Source of the DNA: Magicicada septendecula
Taxonomy: Eukaryota; Arthropoda; Insecta; Hemiptera; Cicadidae
Length of the DNA stretch: 64,000 nucleotides
Reading direction: 5' to 3'
Assembly (NCBI GenBank): GCA_034769895.1
Contig: CM068372.1
Span: forward strand, 239,592,343 to 239,656,342
Shown here: positions 32,111 to 46,394 of the stretch, one piece after another
Layout of the letters: each line of letters starts with the position of its first letter
Position numbering within the stretch: position 1 is the first letter of the stretch
Translations under genes and position numbers: made by a program
Notes under the pieces: model-generated
The model's input: only the letters and a program-made list of their open reading frames with translations
Database searches by the model: none
Told to the model about the DNA's origin: nothing

Positions 32111-34919
32111 ACTAACAGAATAGTGCAGATCATAACACAGAAATCTGATTTTTCTTTTTGTTCTTTCCTAAATACAAGTTGTGGAAAACGCCGAGTCTTT
32201 GTAGGGTTTGTGAGCTACATCGCCCCAGAAAGTTTTTCACTTGTACGTTTGAACCAAATATGAAAAAAAGAAAACAGAACAAAATGTTTTACTTACATTG
32301 TACCAACATACCACTTTCCTTCTGGTGAAATTGAAGGTACACCTTTAATTTTAAAATTAGTGGCTGAAGTGTAGTGCTGCTGGCCACTCTACCTTTAGTG
32401 CGTGTGTCGAACACTCACTTTAGGCAACCTATTCTACCTCCTAAATTTCCTAGGCGGCATAAAAAGGAGCCATTATTACTATTATCATTTTAAAAATTTT
32501 AGTTTTTTAGGATTTAATAAACACGTAATCTTCATTATAGGATCACAAGTAACTGACACATAATTAATTCTGAGATCTGTTAGGTTATGAATTAATTTTC
32601 TTTTAAAAGTTATAGAGAAACATAACTTGCCCTCATGTTGCCACATTGCTTTTGTATTAGTATGATTCAATTGTACACTTACCATGGATCCAACAAAGTA
32701 CGTAGCTGTAAACACCCATAGCAAATTAGTGACAAAAAGGTTGCTTTACACGTTCTAAAATACAAAAGGGAACAAAGACTCATTTTACTGTACACTGCTA
32801 TAATCAGACTGGAGGAGTATGTACTACAAGCTATAACAAAAACGTTATACAGTTGCAGAGGTGCTGCGACTAAGGGACACTTGAAGAAGTACAAAGTATC
32901 AACTTATGTCTCTCTGCTCTCCCCTATATGGTAATACTGTCTTATAACGACTGTTAAACAAATCAAATGTATTGTATACCTTTATATGTGTATTTATACA
33001 CAATATATCATAAACGTTTTTTGTGGCAAAAATACCTTTATATGTGTATTTATACACAATATATCATAAAAGTTTTTTGCGACAAAAATATCTGTCAAAT
33101 TTTTGTATGTTGTAATGGTACATATAACACTACCAACACCAGCGTACCACAAATAAGTTGAAAGCCACTACAATTAAGAATACCTACAAGGTCAAGCATA
33201 CGATCATGGATAAAAAAGGAAGTATCATAAGCCAAAACCAAGTGAATTAAAATGAAGAAGGAATTACCAGTAAATGTGCGACTAAAGAAGATAAAGCAAG
33301 ACTAGCGACGAGACGACATACATAATTACCCAATACATCAAACAGTGAGAAGGAAACCCATTAAAGACAAAATCAAGAAGAAACCTATTAACCGTGAGAA
33401 GGAAACCAGTGAAAACGCCATGAAGAAACTTATTAAGAGGGAGGAAGGAAATCGGTGAAGAGAAGAAGAAAATATCCAGATCAAACACAAAAAAGGGAGA
33501 TAACATGAATTATAATGAACTAACATATGGCAATAAAAGAATTATTATAAAAGAAGAAAGAATAAATGGAATAAACAACATGATTTAAACCCCTAAGCTG
33601 CAAAACAAATTGACACTTGACCAAAACTTATTAAGTGAATACCTTCCTTGACAATGTAATACAAACAATAATCAATAAGAATGAATTATTGAACATAAAA
33701 AGTAAGAAAGAGAATGAATAATAATAAGTTCTTAGCTAAATTATGTGTAGACATGAAAAGCGGGCTATGTCCAAAACACCAATGACCAATTGTAAAGTGG
33801 AATTGATATTAGAAATAACCACTAATTACTAATAGTAAAGACTGTAAAAGATAAACAAAATGTAATCTAATAATAACCAATAGATATACCAGTACTACAT
33901 AAAGTCAAATAAATCAAATGTAATACAGAAACACAAAACCGACAATAATCCATTGTTGTATATTATAACTATATGCTTGCCATAGAATGGATGCATGATG
34001 AACAAAATTATCTTGTAAACTTATCATAAAAGAGTAGGAACTAAACCAACAACATTGAATGAGGCAGAATACTATTCGAATAAGTAAATTCAAGGATTAT
34101 AGCCACCCAAATACTAATAATAACAATAATAATAAATAAACCATGTTGACAGCTAGATGCAAGTAATCTTGGTTACTTTAAACCAAAGCAATTTTCAGTA
34201 TAAATGCAGAATGAACTACTGCACAATAATAACAGTGCTATCAAAACAATGATAAGAGATATTCAAGCAATAACGAGAATAATTTGATAGGATTACAACC
34301 CATATAAAAAGGTAACTTCCTAAAGTATAGTAAACTCACATAACAAACTATAGTTAAGGTAATAAAACCACAAGATGAAGAAAAAGGACACTATCAGAAG
34401 TGACAATGACCAATGCAGTATGCATAGGCCATAATAAAATGTTATTAACTATTAATGTTATAATAATATTAAGTATCATGTACATGTTGTGTTTATGTTA
34501 GTGTCTATACAGGAAAGTACAGAGCAACTCACCGCAGCTAATAATAGAAGAGTCAACGCAACTTCTTCAGAATCGAACTCGTGAAATGGAACAAAAAACA
34601 TTCTAAACTATTTAAACAAAATTAATAAACGATGTCAAAGAGTAAGTAAACCGATTTATTCATATCGGATTCAATAATAGATTGAATTGGGTAGAATAAA
34701 TCAATAAACCAAAAATTAATAATAAAAACCAAAACGTTAAGAATAATAATAAAACAGACAATCTCGTCGTGCTAAAATGTTCACACACACTTTTTAAGAG
34801 AAAATTACTTAAAACTTCGAATCTAACAAGAAAAATATTGTGTCGAGTATTCATAATGCAAACCCTTAGATATCAAATATGAAATGAAAATATAAGTACC
34901 AAGTAAAATGTATATTCTA
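32111..34919. other. Intergenic, no gene seen
   Basis: AT-rich. Contains a 56-bp tandem duplication at 32978-33089 (starting ACCTTTATATGTG). No protein-like frame is supported. Confidence 0.4.
32978..33089. repeat. 56-bp tandem duplication
   Basis: Two adjacent copies start at 32978 and 33034 and differ at only a few positions. Confidence 0.85.
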
Positions 34920-35098
34920 TAGCCGGCAGAATAAGGGAAGGACAAATAAAATAGAGGCAGGATATCAAGAGAATGGAAAACATGGGACTACCTAAACAAG
35001 TAATAAGATACAGACCTCAGGGAAGACGAGATATAGGTAGGGCAAGGAAAAGAGATGCCTTCAGTGAAGGCAAAACAGGCTGTAATCCTATACCTTGA
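34920..35098 (+). pseudogene. LINE ORF2 C-terminal fragment
   Basis: The frame reads RMENMGLPKQVIRYRPQGRR followed by DIGRARKR. This is the typical tail of endonuclease/reverse-transcriptase proteins of insect non-LTR elements (pattern RM..RLPK....Y.P.GRR..GRP..R). Only the last 40 or so residues remain, and upstream is a stop. The clade is not determined. Confidence 0.6.
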
Positions 35099-35487
35099 CA
35101 TGGAGAAGATTCCTAATACTTAATAGCACACTTAAGAACAAAATATTGGTATGGAGAATCATACACGACTTCCATGTTCTAAGATTTATATTTAAAATCA
35201 TTTTCGAAATGAAATATTTCCATTGAAACTACTTCTTTCTACTTACTGCTTCAGCCACTTACTGTGGGCACTAACGTATACCACCTCACGTTATCGCACT
35301 TGATTTTCACTGATGATGGAAGTCGATGGCACTGGCGAAACGTCTGGTTTTGCAGAAAACATCGGTCTACGGCCAAACAGGCCGGGAAGGAATTTTAAAA
35401 ACAAACTGCTTCTTTGTTGTCAATAGCGTAGTACATATATACAAAAAATTATCAGGTAAACTATTACGTTACAACAAAAAAATGTTT

Positions 35488-35800
35488 CAGGTAAACTACC
35501 CTTTCCCCGTAACCGATCTTCACCAAAATCAATAGGCCTTGAGTCCTCTATAACTCGGGCACATATGTAAAAAAATATCTGATTCTGTTTGAATTTACGG
35601 CAGTTATCGTTCGTCATGAAAAAATTTCTCTTGTTATAACATAAAATATTGCAGGTAAACTACCCCTTTATCTTAACCGATCTTCACAAAAAACAATAGG
35701 TCTTGAATACTCTACAATTCAGGGCTGTATGCAAAAAATTATTTGATTCTGTTTGAATTTGCGGCTCTTATCGTTTGCCATAAAAAATCTAGACAGACAC
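35488..35800. repeat. Tandem repeat, unit about 164 bp
   Basis: Two diverged units start CAGGTAAACTACCC at 35488 and 35652, with a partial third before the first. Each contains GATTCTGTTTGAATTTRCGG. The sequence is probably part of a mobile element's non-coding end. Confidence 0.65.
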
Positions 35801-38800
35801 ACAGACACTTTTCGATAAATTACTTTTTTTCATGTTTTGAGGGTAGTATAATCAGAATCTGCAAAAATCTCTAACACGATTTTTTTTGCCATCACCATAC
35901 TTCCATTTCCTTATGGAACATGAAAGTAAAATCAAAGTAAAATTCTGATGGCAACAAAAATCAAATATTCTATCAAAAATTGGGGATATACATTTTTGGT
36001 AGGTATTTGGTAGGCCTACTTGCATTGCACAAGGAATGTGTTATTTTCAATAGGTTATTGATAAAAAAAGACTTACAAGTACATTGATTTTTATTACAAA
36101 ATTTATACAAAACAGTTTCAATTCTAAGGTATCAATAATTAATAATTATTAAGGATAATGAACAAATTATTTCTTCATAGAAGATACATAAAAACATTGC
36201 AAAAATAATACATATCAGACAAATATTATTACAACAAAAATACCACACAGACATTTGGGCTTTGTTACTTTATCAGTAACTATAAGATTACATTCATAAA
36301 GTACATAGAATATTTATTTACAAGAACATAATTACAAAAAGTGAAAACACCTTTGATGAAATAAACATTTTATTTATTACATCAAACATAACTAAACTCA
36401 GATGACAATATAAATGAACTAAATATAGGTTTTTCTGCGAGGGAGTGTAGGATTGATTAGGGGTTCAATTAGTTGAAATTATTAAAAAAAAAAAAAGCAT
36501 AAACTATAAATAGAAAAACTAGACTGGTATGTTTACAACAAAATGAAAACTTCAAGTTACATTTAAGAGATATTCCGTGTCAAATCAACAAGTGCTACAA
36601 CCTGACCCTCTTAGATTTATTTGAAATTAAGTATGCATGTAGTATTCATAAATAGTAACACAAATCAATTTTTTCACATTTTTCTGACGAAAGGTTACTG
36701 AGTAATGGGTGCTCAAGAATGAAAAAAATAAATAAAATTTTTGACTTGCGCAACAATATTGATTTGTTCACAACTTGTGTTCTAATTAAGCTAGAACAAT
36801 GACATCGAGTTCATTTGAAAGCTCTTTTAAAGGGCTTTCATATGATATAAAACATAATTAGTTGAAAATATATATATTTTTTATAAACACATCATTATTG
36901 CATTTACTGAATTTTGAAAAACTGTATTTTTAAAATTCTCAAAAAAATATATGTGAAAGATATTGTTTTCCTCTACATATTCTGAAAGTTTCAACTTGGG
37001 ATGAGCATGGGATCACTATCAAAAGTAATTTTATGTTTATCACGATTCTGTAAAACGTCATTCAGATCGGTGAATTATTATTATTTTTATTTTCCTACCC
37101 GTGACAATTTTTCAGAATCATAGTTGGATTTATTACTTGGCCTACAAAATTGTACTTTTCTTTCATACAAATAACTGTGTTTTAAAGCTTAGCACTAGCT
37201 AAATTAATAGCTCAAAATTAATAAATTGACCTACATATCTAAAATATATATCTTAATACAGTGATCCAGGTTTTCCGTGTACAAGCAAAAAAATCTCATT
37301 TTAAAGACTATATACAAAATGGTTGGTTGGTGTGACTATCTCCCATCTGTTTAGTATTTTGTCATCGGATAATATTCAGTCAGCTGTTGTCAACTGTTGT
37401 TGAAAGTGACCTGTACATTTTCTTTTGGTGTGACATAGCCTATAAAGTGAAAAAAATGTGATTAATTCTGAAATGTTGTGTTTTGAAATTAGCTTAAAGG
37501 TACTTTTGTACAATTCTCACAACAGTGTATAAGTTTATATGCCTACAACCAGTTAATATTGTAACGAGACATATGAACCCAAATATTTCAGTAACCCAAA
37601 ATATTAACACATGTCAATAATTGAGTGAAAGAGACAAACCAAGTGTTTCTTCTAAAAGGCCAAGCATGAAACTACATGAGCTACTCATCACCAAGGATAA
37701 ACTCACAACAATAAGAGTTAATAAAACTAATGGTAACTAACAAGTGAAATAACATTATAAGAAAAAGAAGATGCACCGAACAATGGTTGTACCACAGGAA
37801 CCAACAACCCAATAGTTTTCGGTCAGTAAGGAACCAATGAAGACAAGGAAGAAACATACTACGAGAAAGACACCTAACAACCATGGTATAAAATATAGAT
37901 TCCAAGAGCCAGTCAACTATAGAACATCTTACCCGTATATGCAATGACTGAACAACTTACAGATTGAAGAGATGGACAAGAACTGACTAACTGAGATGAC
38001 CAATATTGTAACGCAACAGAAATGCTAGCACTCAAGTTACATAAAAACAAGGTTCACAGAATAATAAACAAGTCAATATTTAATCCCATGATAGAACAAA
38101 GATCTAATAATTATATTTATAATCATAGATAAAGGTAAATAAGGATGCAAGGTAATATTAACAAGAATAACCGAACCTGTAAGTTAGACAATAGTTGATG
38201 ATATATGTTTAATGAAAAACAAACAAAAAATGAAACAATAATTTACTAATAGCAAATAAGAATTTTGAGTTAAGAGGTATTATTTTGTGACAACAAATGT
38301 TATGATAAAGTTTATGTTATGTTATACCAAATATGTGTTGAGTTAATGAAAGATAATGAAACAAGATGTATTATTCAATGACTGTTGTAGAATGAAGTGT
38401 GAAGCAGCTAATTAACGTTAATAGATTTGAATTTTCTTATATGTGATCCATAGGTCAAGATAAAATTGTTATTAGATATGGAAAAAATAATTGTTTATGT
38501 AAATGTTAATAGTTAAGATTTAATTATATGTATGAATTTATGTAAAAGGGGCTATAGATGTGTACCAGTTATAAACACAGGTAGATCTGTTTACAATAAA
38601 AGGCCTAACAGCCAAAACCACTATATAACCACTCATAACATAAAGGTTAGGTACATCAATTAATAATAATTAATGAACACGATTTGAAGAGCTAGAAAAA
38701 CATTAAATTAATAATGATATATAATAAAATTTATACAAATTATGATAATACCATAATGCCATGATATCAATTAATAACATTTAATATCGAAAGTGGATTA

Positions 38801-41800
38801 AATATAAAAAAAGGAAAAAAAACCGGCTTATATCAAAAAACCAGCAGAATATGTGTAGAAAATAATAAACCAAATATCGGTAAAGTTACATTCCGATAGG
38901 ATAGCAAATTGATAAGGAATAGACAAAAAATATATGAAATAAACACTATATTCAAAACATGTGGAAGGAAGAAGTCGTGTGTTGCTAGGGACGACAGAAG
39001 AAGAGGAAGTTGTTAATTTGACAATAATTGCTTTGATGATCTGAATGTGATGAGATTAAAAAACCCAAGAATTATCTATTTAATCGGAATATTTTAAATC
39101 ATCAGACACGATTATAAAACACAAAATCCTAATGACAATGTTTATGACTATCACCAGTACAGTTTAATCCAAATAACACTACAGTATGAAATCACAATAG
39201 AGAATAAATAACTGGATTATACAAGGAAGAACTTGAACTGTCCCATATCCGAAGGGAATTGATGATATATTAAACCAAATAGAAAGAATTAACAGTATCA
39301 CAATTAATAATATTCACTACACCAGAAGTTATAACCTTTCAAAAACACGGAACAACACTAATTGCTTCAACCAAGAGAAGAACGTATTTGGATCCTGGCG
39401 TTGCAGAAGAAGCATCAATCGGGCTGTAAACCACCAGAAAGCTGTAATTCCGAAGTGGACAGGAGAAGAATTCCATTCTATTAAATCGAAGAAAGAAAAT
39501 CGTACGGCATAATTGTCCAGAACAGTAAATTTATCAATCAACCGCCTACACGATTGGCTTCGTTCTAGTCTAGTAAATTATTATTATATTAATCATACTA
39601 ACTACACAACACTTTAAATTTGTAAATCTTGCATTCTTATCTATGTATTTTTAATCTTCCCCACAGTTACAAGAACCTTCACACCCTGAATTAAATTAAT
39701 TACAAATTAAAACACACTATATAACTAAATTTAAATAAAGTATCAGAATAATCAACAATCGATTCATACAATCTATAGCTCAAGCATATGTTAATTAGAA
39801 CATATATTATTCAATGTTAAAGAAGTAAACAAATAAAGAACCTTTATATATTGGCAAAATCTTGTTATTTGGAGTATGGTTTAATGAGCTAGGAATAAAA
39901 AAGTAACTGAATAAGTATAGAATAATTGGTTAACATAAACATTGAAATAACCTATAAGTTTCGTTGAGCCGATACTACAGCGCTTATAGCGGAATTATCT
40001 GACACCAAAGAGAGAGAGTAAAAATAAAAAATTAGACAGAATTCTCTTCAAGGTATAATAGGGTTGAACGGAATTATAAAATAACTCATTAATTATTTAA
40101 GTTACAGGTACACAAACACTGATAGTTTTTAGAGAGCTAAGTTAATAATTAATTACTTACATCAATACATCCCACAACTCCAAATATCTCCGAGATTTAC
40201 ATAATTAAAATAATTGAAAACACATTGGCATAGGTGTATGTACAAATTGACAAACACAACAGTGGGGTTTTAAGGAGAGGAAACCCATTCCTGTACAATA
40301 TACAACAGATAATATTATAAATGTATAGGACAAGATATGTTATAAAAGAATGAAAGTAACTAGACTGTTAACTGAATAGAAGCTGTGAATAAAAGCATAG
40401 TAACATGTTATGCATAGCACCCATGTAACATAAAGAAGTATTAAAATTGTCTCATAATAATAACAAATATTACTCAAATAGTCAAACAATCATGTAAGAT
40501 AAGAAAAGGCAATAACTAAAGAGTTATTAGTTATCATTAATAAAACCAAACTTGAGAAAATAAGGTTAAAAGAATGTAAATTTGTATCAACCTAACATAC
40601 ACATTGTTGGTACAAATTTCACCTAAATTCACATCTATCAGTAGGAAAAGCCTACCTAAACCAAAATGTTTTGTGCCTTAAACCAAGAAGAACTGATAAG
40701 CTTTCTACAGGTACCAATATAAGATACCCAAAATGGATTTTAAATAAGAATTTAAGTAAATAAAGTGAACCAAAACCGACCAAAAGGGGATTCACTAAGT
40801 AAAACATGAACAAAACCACTTTATAATACCAAATAGAAGTAAAAGGTTAATGTCTATACCACAAGTAAGGTGTAATGCCACTATTGTAATAGTATAAGAA
40901 TATTATAAGAAAGGACATAATGTATTATAATCGTAATTAAGAACACCTGTCATGTGACACTAGGTGTAAGTAATGTTAGTCAATGATATACACTAAGGGA
41001 CAGACCAGTGTACAAAAAACACTAAACCAATTATAAAGAGACTACTATGATTAAACTATTGTAACTAAATAATAGTAGAAAGAGATAAAAGAATACCAAA
41101 TAAGAATGGAAATAAGTGTACACCTCATAGTGCAAAATAGAGGTCAGAGAGAGATAACTATATAAGAATACAGCAGTTCTATAAGGAGAAATTTACCTCC
41201 AAACTTATAAATTTTGCACAATCATCTGGCGATATAAGAGCTTCTACAACAATGGACTCTGTAACAAAGAAAGAATTTTAGCTAACAGAGAAAAATAATT
41301 ATCATTGCCAGTATCAACAAAAGTGCAAATTACTAAATGAAATAATTGCAATTTTATGGGAAATAATATTATTAAACTAATTATGTACTTTATTAAGAAC
41401 TTTTGTTTTCCAGCAGCTTCCAAAACTCTTTATATAAAAAATAATATAAACAAACTTATTTAGAGCTTCTAACAATACTTATCTTAAAATTATCATATGA
41501 TTATACTTTCCAAAGGAAGCCCCTGATTTGAAAGCATTGACACATAATACTACTAATTAAAAAAGATTCCAACTACTATGTTACTAAATTTTCTCATTTA
41601 AAATGTAAATGGGACTGTTAATAACTTTATATTGTTGTCATTAACAAGACAAAACAATCATTAATGGCTATTTTATCACAAACTTCAAAATCTCCTATAA
41701 AGCTTGCTCAATGAAATAGGACATTCCTGATGCAGAAAATTAACTTTGCCATAACACAAATTAAATAGGCTAACACCCAAACAAAAAAATGCTTTGAAAA

Positions 41801-42042
41801 CAAAACATTAATGAAATATGGTATGAATTAATTGTGCTACATTCAAAGCTGATTTTCTTAATTGATTTAAAGTACCTATACAAGTCTAGTTTGTCAAGTA
41901 AAGATAATTTAGGTAAACCTAACACTACATATGAAACAAACATTAAATCAAATATGCTAATGTTACAAAATTCACAAACAGACAAAAAAAATTTTAAATT
42001 ATCTATAGGCTAAATTGCTTTGATTATATTACCTTCTCCACT
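35801..42042. other. Intergenic, no gene seen
   Basis: Over 6 kb of very AT-rich sequence. I found no protein domain, splice-flanked exon, RNA gene or long repeat here. Short open frames are at the level expected by chance. Confidence 0.4.
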
Positions 42043-45000
42043 TCATATGTTTTCCACATCAATATCATCTGATGTCGATACTACTGATGGTGCAATAATA
42101 GTCATTTTTTCCCAGTCAATTCTGGAAAGTTCAGGAGGAACCTGAAAGATCATTACAAAACTCATACATAATTTTTCACTAAGTTAATAATTATAATAAT
42201 ATTAAGCTAATAATTAAGAGAATAATTTATTTTCTTAACCTAGCACAATATTTGTAGGTTAGCACTATGAATTTACAAAAAGTTAATGGATTTTGTGTAA
42301 ATTTCTAAAAAAAATTAAATTTACAGCATAATCTAGTAGTTATTTTATAGTAATCTATTTTAATTTAAATGAACTCAAGTCGCTATTGCTTGGTTACATC
42401 CCTGCACTGAAGATTCCTGAAAAAGATTTCTAATATAATCACACAAACTCGAAAAACAAAAACTGTTCAAATGATTAACATTGAATAATATAATCCTGAT
42501 TATAACGGTATTATAACTAGCAAATACATTACGGATAATTCATCCATACTCCGTATCACTTAAATCTACTATTAAGTATAACACACCCCATAAAATTTAG
42601 AATATTAAGATACTAATTTTTTAAAATTTCATGTGATATTAGTTGAGTATCATTTAGGAGGTTAAACAATATAAATACAATTCTACACATTAAGTTACAG
42701 ATTATAAATACAGATAATAAGAAATTAAATAAAAATAACACTATAGGCCTACATCAATTATCGGGTTTAAGAACCTGCCGCTGTAAGCAGTGATAATTTT
42801 AGTTTAGTGAGCTTTAATCAGACTTGCATGCAATAATAAATTTTACATAAGATAAAAGAACGATGCTTTCTTTAGTCACCAGCAAAACCTTTTCTGTCTG
42901 CAAGTTAATATTATAAAATTTAAAAACAGCACAATTTTATTAAAAAATTTAATCGAGATTAAAAAGCTTTTTAACTCAAAAATTAAAGAAGTCACAGTTC
43001 AAATTCTCTTTTCACTTTTTCTTTTACCTGACAAATGTTAGTCCTTAATTTTTAAAGCAGAGCTGTGTTAAAATAAAATTTTTATGTCAAATAAATTACA
43101 ATTTAATGGACTCGATGTTATGAAAGTAACTATGTGTACAAAATATTACAACAGTTTGCTTCCGTATTACAGTAGCCATAGGCCTATATTATAAATTTTG
43201 TTATATTAGGTGTTAAAATTAACCTTAACTTATTAAGTCATATCTTATTTAATTAATTACGTTTCTCTGAAAAATCCTGAATTTGAAAGTATATTTAGAG
43301 TAATATAGTGGGACTGAAGAATAAAATAAAATATGTTAACTAGTTAAATACGAGCAGAGTACAAATTAAATATATTATGGTAAGGCCTACCATCTTGTGT
43401 TAGGTAGGACCTCATTTTACGAATAAAATGACTTACAAATTGGATACATTACACAAATATAGGTAGGCCTATTTCATTTTTACAATTGAAAACGTACGCA
43501 GTCTAGCTAATATTTCTATAGGCTAATGGGTGTACTCAGTAGGAACTCAAGGCTTAGTACTTGTCTTCAGACATTTTATACTTCATATCAAAGCCATAGA
43601 TTAAATTACTGGCAAAAAATTTAGGCAGAATTTACGAACAAAATTTAGCATAAATTTCAGGCCTAATCTACCACTCAAACTTACTTGATCAGACACTTGT
43701 GTGTGTCCTAAATCTTGTGAAATTCGATCGCATACATTTTCCGGAAACAGTCTTACATCTGTAAGAAAATTAAAATTATGTAATGTTCATACATGAATCA
43801 CCATGAAAGTAATAAATGGAATTTTTTTAGAGTAGACAAAATAATTGTCAGACTTACAGGAGTATCTATAATAAAAAAAAAATATTTAATTATATTGCAG
43901 TCAGTGCCCTCACATGGACTTTTTTTAAAAATCAGTTAATTAATCTTAGTTTTAAGTTAACTAGAGTTTAAGGGGTGATTTTATACACCAAATATAAGGT
44001 AACATGAATAAATTAACACTGAACTTACTACGTTCCCAGTCAAATATGAAAGTAAAGTATGAAAATATATGTAGACATGCACTATTGGTGTAAGTTCTGG
44101 AGCTAAAGATAATTCAACTGTGATACAGAACTTAGTCTATTATACTTAACACCCAGGCCTATAAACTTTTGATCTTTTTCTAAAAGTAATTAATTTTATT
44201 TCAGAGTTAGGTTAGGCTTACAGGCTAATCCGCAGTAAGTTTAGCTAAATCAGTTATATTATCATAGGCCAGACTTAATCTAAATAAAATTATTCTGTGT
44301 AAAGGTATCAGTAACTTGATATTTATACAGAATAAGCATTTAATACAGAATACATATTTCATTTAACTGGAGTCAGTTCCCTCACAGGGTCTTTTTCAAA
44401 AATGGGTTAATTAATTTTATATTTTTAGTTGATTAGAGTTAAGGGGTGCTTTTATACACTGAATATAAATAACAATTAAAACTATATGTACCTTTTTTTG
44501 CTGTACGTCTCCTAGGCCTACTTTCACAGTCATCTGAAAAGTAAAATATGACAATTGATGTAGACATGCAAGTATCTGGAGCTAGAGACAATTTACTGTG
44601 ATAAAGAACTTAGCCTATTATACTTAACACCCAAGCCTACATAACACAAACAAATTTTGATTTTTTCCTAAAAGTAATTCATTTTATTTCAGAGTTAGGT
44701 TAGGCTTACAGGCTATTCCGCTGTAAGTTAATCGGCTAATGCCCTGCTAGTTTACTAGTTTTGTTAACATAATTAATCTTTCAGCGAAATCAGTTCTATT
44801 ATCACAGGAACTTTGCTGTTGTTAATAATACATCAGCACAAAACTAACTGGAAGTTTATTCTAGTCCTAGGGTTATAGAATCAAAGTCTTATCTAAACAC
44901 TGAACTATCCTTAACTGATAATTTCATGTTATGACATCCAACTTGCATACAATACAATAAATACTCATGTTCTTGTATACCACAAAGAATCTATGATTTC

Positions 45001-46394
45001 TATTCAAATATTATTATTCTGATATTTTCATGTTTCTGTTTTACCCTGCACTTTTCAAAGCAGGAATTACAATATTAAAGTTTTACAACAATGCATCTAA
45101 TAAAATTATTCTGTGTAAAGGTTTAGTAACCTGATATTTATATCGCTATTGTATTAACAACTCGGAACACTAAGTGTGTTTGATATTTATGTAGCATAAG
45201 GTGACGCGTATATGACAGGTTTTATTAATGCAGTAAAGGAACAAATCTAATTTAAATAGTCTTTGTATTATTTTGGAATTCAATTTTTTAAAGCAAATGA
45301 TAATACCTTATGCACCTTTGTAAAGGTTTTTACTTATTGGGGATAAGTGAACTGAATTAAAACATCAAACAAATGATTTTTGTTTCACAATCAAAACAAT
45401 ACGCCTACTGTATTAAATTTATTATGGCAATTCTATTTACCCTAAAACACTACAATACAAAACTCCAGAATTTTTGTTTTTGTATAAATTGGCCCGCTAA
45501 TAATGAAAAAATAAAATTGTATTAATTAAATTAGAATGCTAACTTGCTCAATTATTAAATTTTGGGCAGAACACAGTGCTATTAGGCATAGTTGGTTCTA
45601 TAACAGATACGTGTTCGACAAAGTAATCTAGACATGAAACATAACCTAACGTATTTCTTTTATGAATTTTATGAAAAATGCTGAATTTGAAAGTATATTT
45701 AGAGTAATATAGCTGGACTGAAGAATTAAATAAAATTTGTAACTAGTTAAATACGAGCAGAGTTCAAATTAAATATATTATAGTAAGGCGTACCATCTTG
45801 TGTTAGGTAGGACCACATTTTACGAATAAAATGATTTACAAATTGGATACATTACACATATATAGGTAGGCTAGAGTAGACAAAATAATTGTCAGACTTA
45901 CAGGAGTATCTATAATAAAGAAACTTTATTTAATTAAATTGCTTCAGTGCCTTACAGGGACTTTTTTTAAAAATTAGTTAATTACCCCTTGGGTAATTAT
46001 GAAGATTCTCATCAATGCTGATATTACGCTGATATATTTTTATTATATTCTTCTATGTTATATAAACCGAGAAAAATAATTTTAAACGGCGGTCGAACCT
46101 ATTTACGGAGACAAAAAATTAAATTTTTACTCCCATAAGAACGCATGGCGTTAGCCTAGGTATATTGTATTAATTAAATTAGAATGCTAATTTGCTCCAT
46201 TATTAAATTTTGGACAGAACACAGTGATATTATGTATAGTTGGGTCTATAACAACCGGTAGGCCTAGTGTACAACCCAAAGTAATCGAGACATTCATACA
46301 TAACCTAACAGCTAATTTCCTACAAACAACGGACAACATACACTAAATAAATGATCATCTTACCTTTCATTATTATTCCTAGCGCCTCCAACAT
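42043..46394 (-). CDS. Candidate host gene, four exons, 81-residue protein, not recognised
   Basis: Minus strand. Exon 1 coding part 46394-46364, exon 2 44533-44492, exon 3 43758-43685, exon 4 42141-42043 (stop TGA). Introns begin GTAAGA, GTACAT and GTAAGT and end TTTTCAG, TTCTTACAG and TTTCAG. Coding lengths 31, 42, 74 and 99 total 246 bases, 81 codons plus stop, and the frame stays open through all three junctions. The protein begins MLEALGIIMK, has a basic patch (RPRRRTAKK), a central part with LFPENVCDRISQDLG and an acidic end (STSDDIDVENI). No signal peptide or membrane segment is seen. The ATG has A at -3. The frame is also open for 27 codons upstream (stop at 46476-46478), so an earlier start in another exon is possible. 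I do not recognise the protein; transcript evidence is lacking. The introns hold local duplications. Confidence 0.6.
43283..43470. repeat. Intron duplication block P, copy 1
   Basis: About 90% identical to 45669-45872. It lies in the last intron of the candidate gene. Confidence 0.75.
43895..44300. repeat. Intron tandem duplication, copy X
   Basis: Similar to 44362-44820 over most of its length. The part aligned with exon 2 is degenerate: the acceptor CAG reads CAT. Confidence 0.65.
44362..44820. repeat. Tandem duplication, copy Y, containing exon 2
   Basis: Similar to 43895-44300. It carries the functional-looking exon 2 (44492-44533). Confidence 0.65.
45525..45640. repeat. Intron 1 duplication, copy 1
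   Basis: Similar to 46165-46310, both beginning GTATTAATTAAATTAGAATG. Confidence 0.7.
45669..45985. repeat. Intron duplication blocks P and Q, copy 2
   Basis: Matches 43283-43470 followed directly by 43826-43945. The 350 bases between those blocks in the other copy, which include exon 3, are absent here. Confidence 0.7.
46165..46310. repeat. Intron 1 duplication, copy 2
   Basis: Similar to 45525-45640; it ends about 50 bases before exon 1. Confidence 0.7.

Noticed and set aside
35290-35350. GATGATGGAAGT...GGCGAAACGT motif seen at ends of some retroelements
   Set aside because: The motif is short and found in several unrelated element types; no adjacent coding sequence identifies which.
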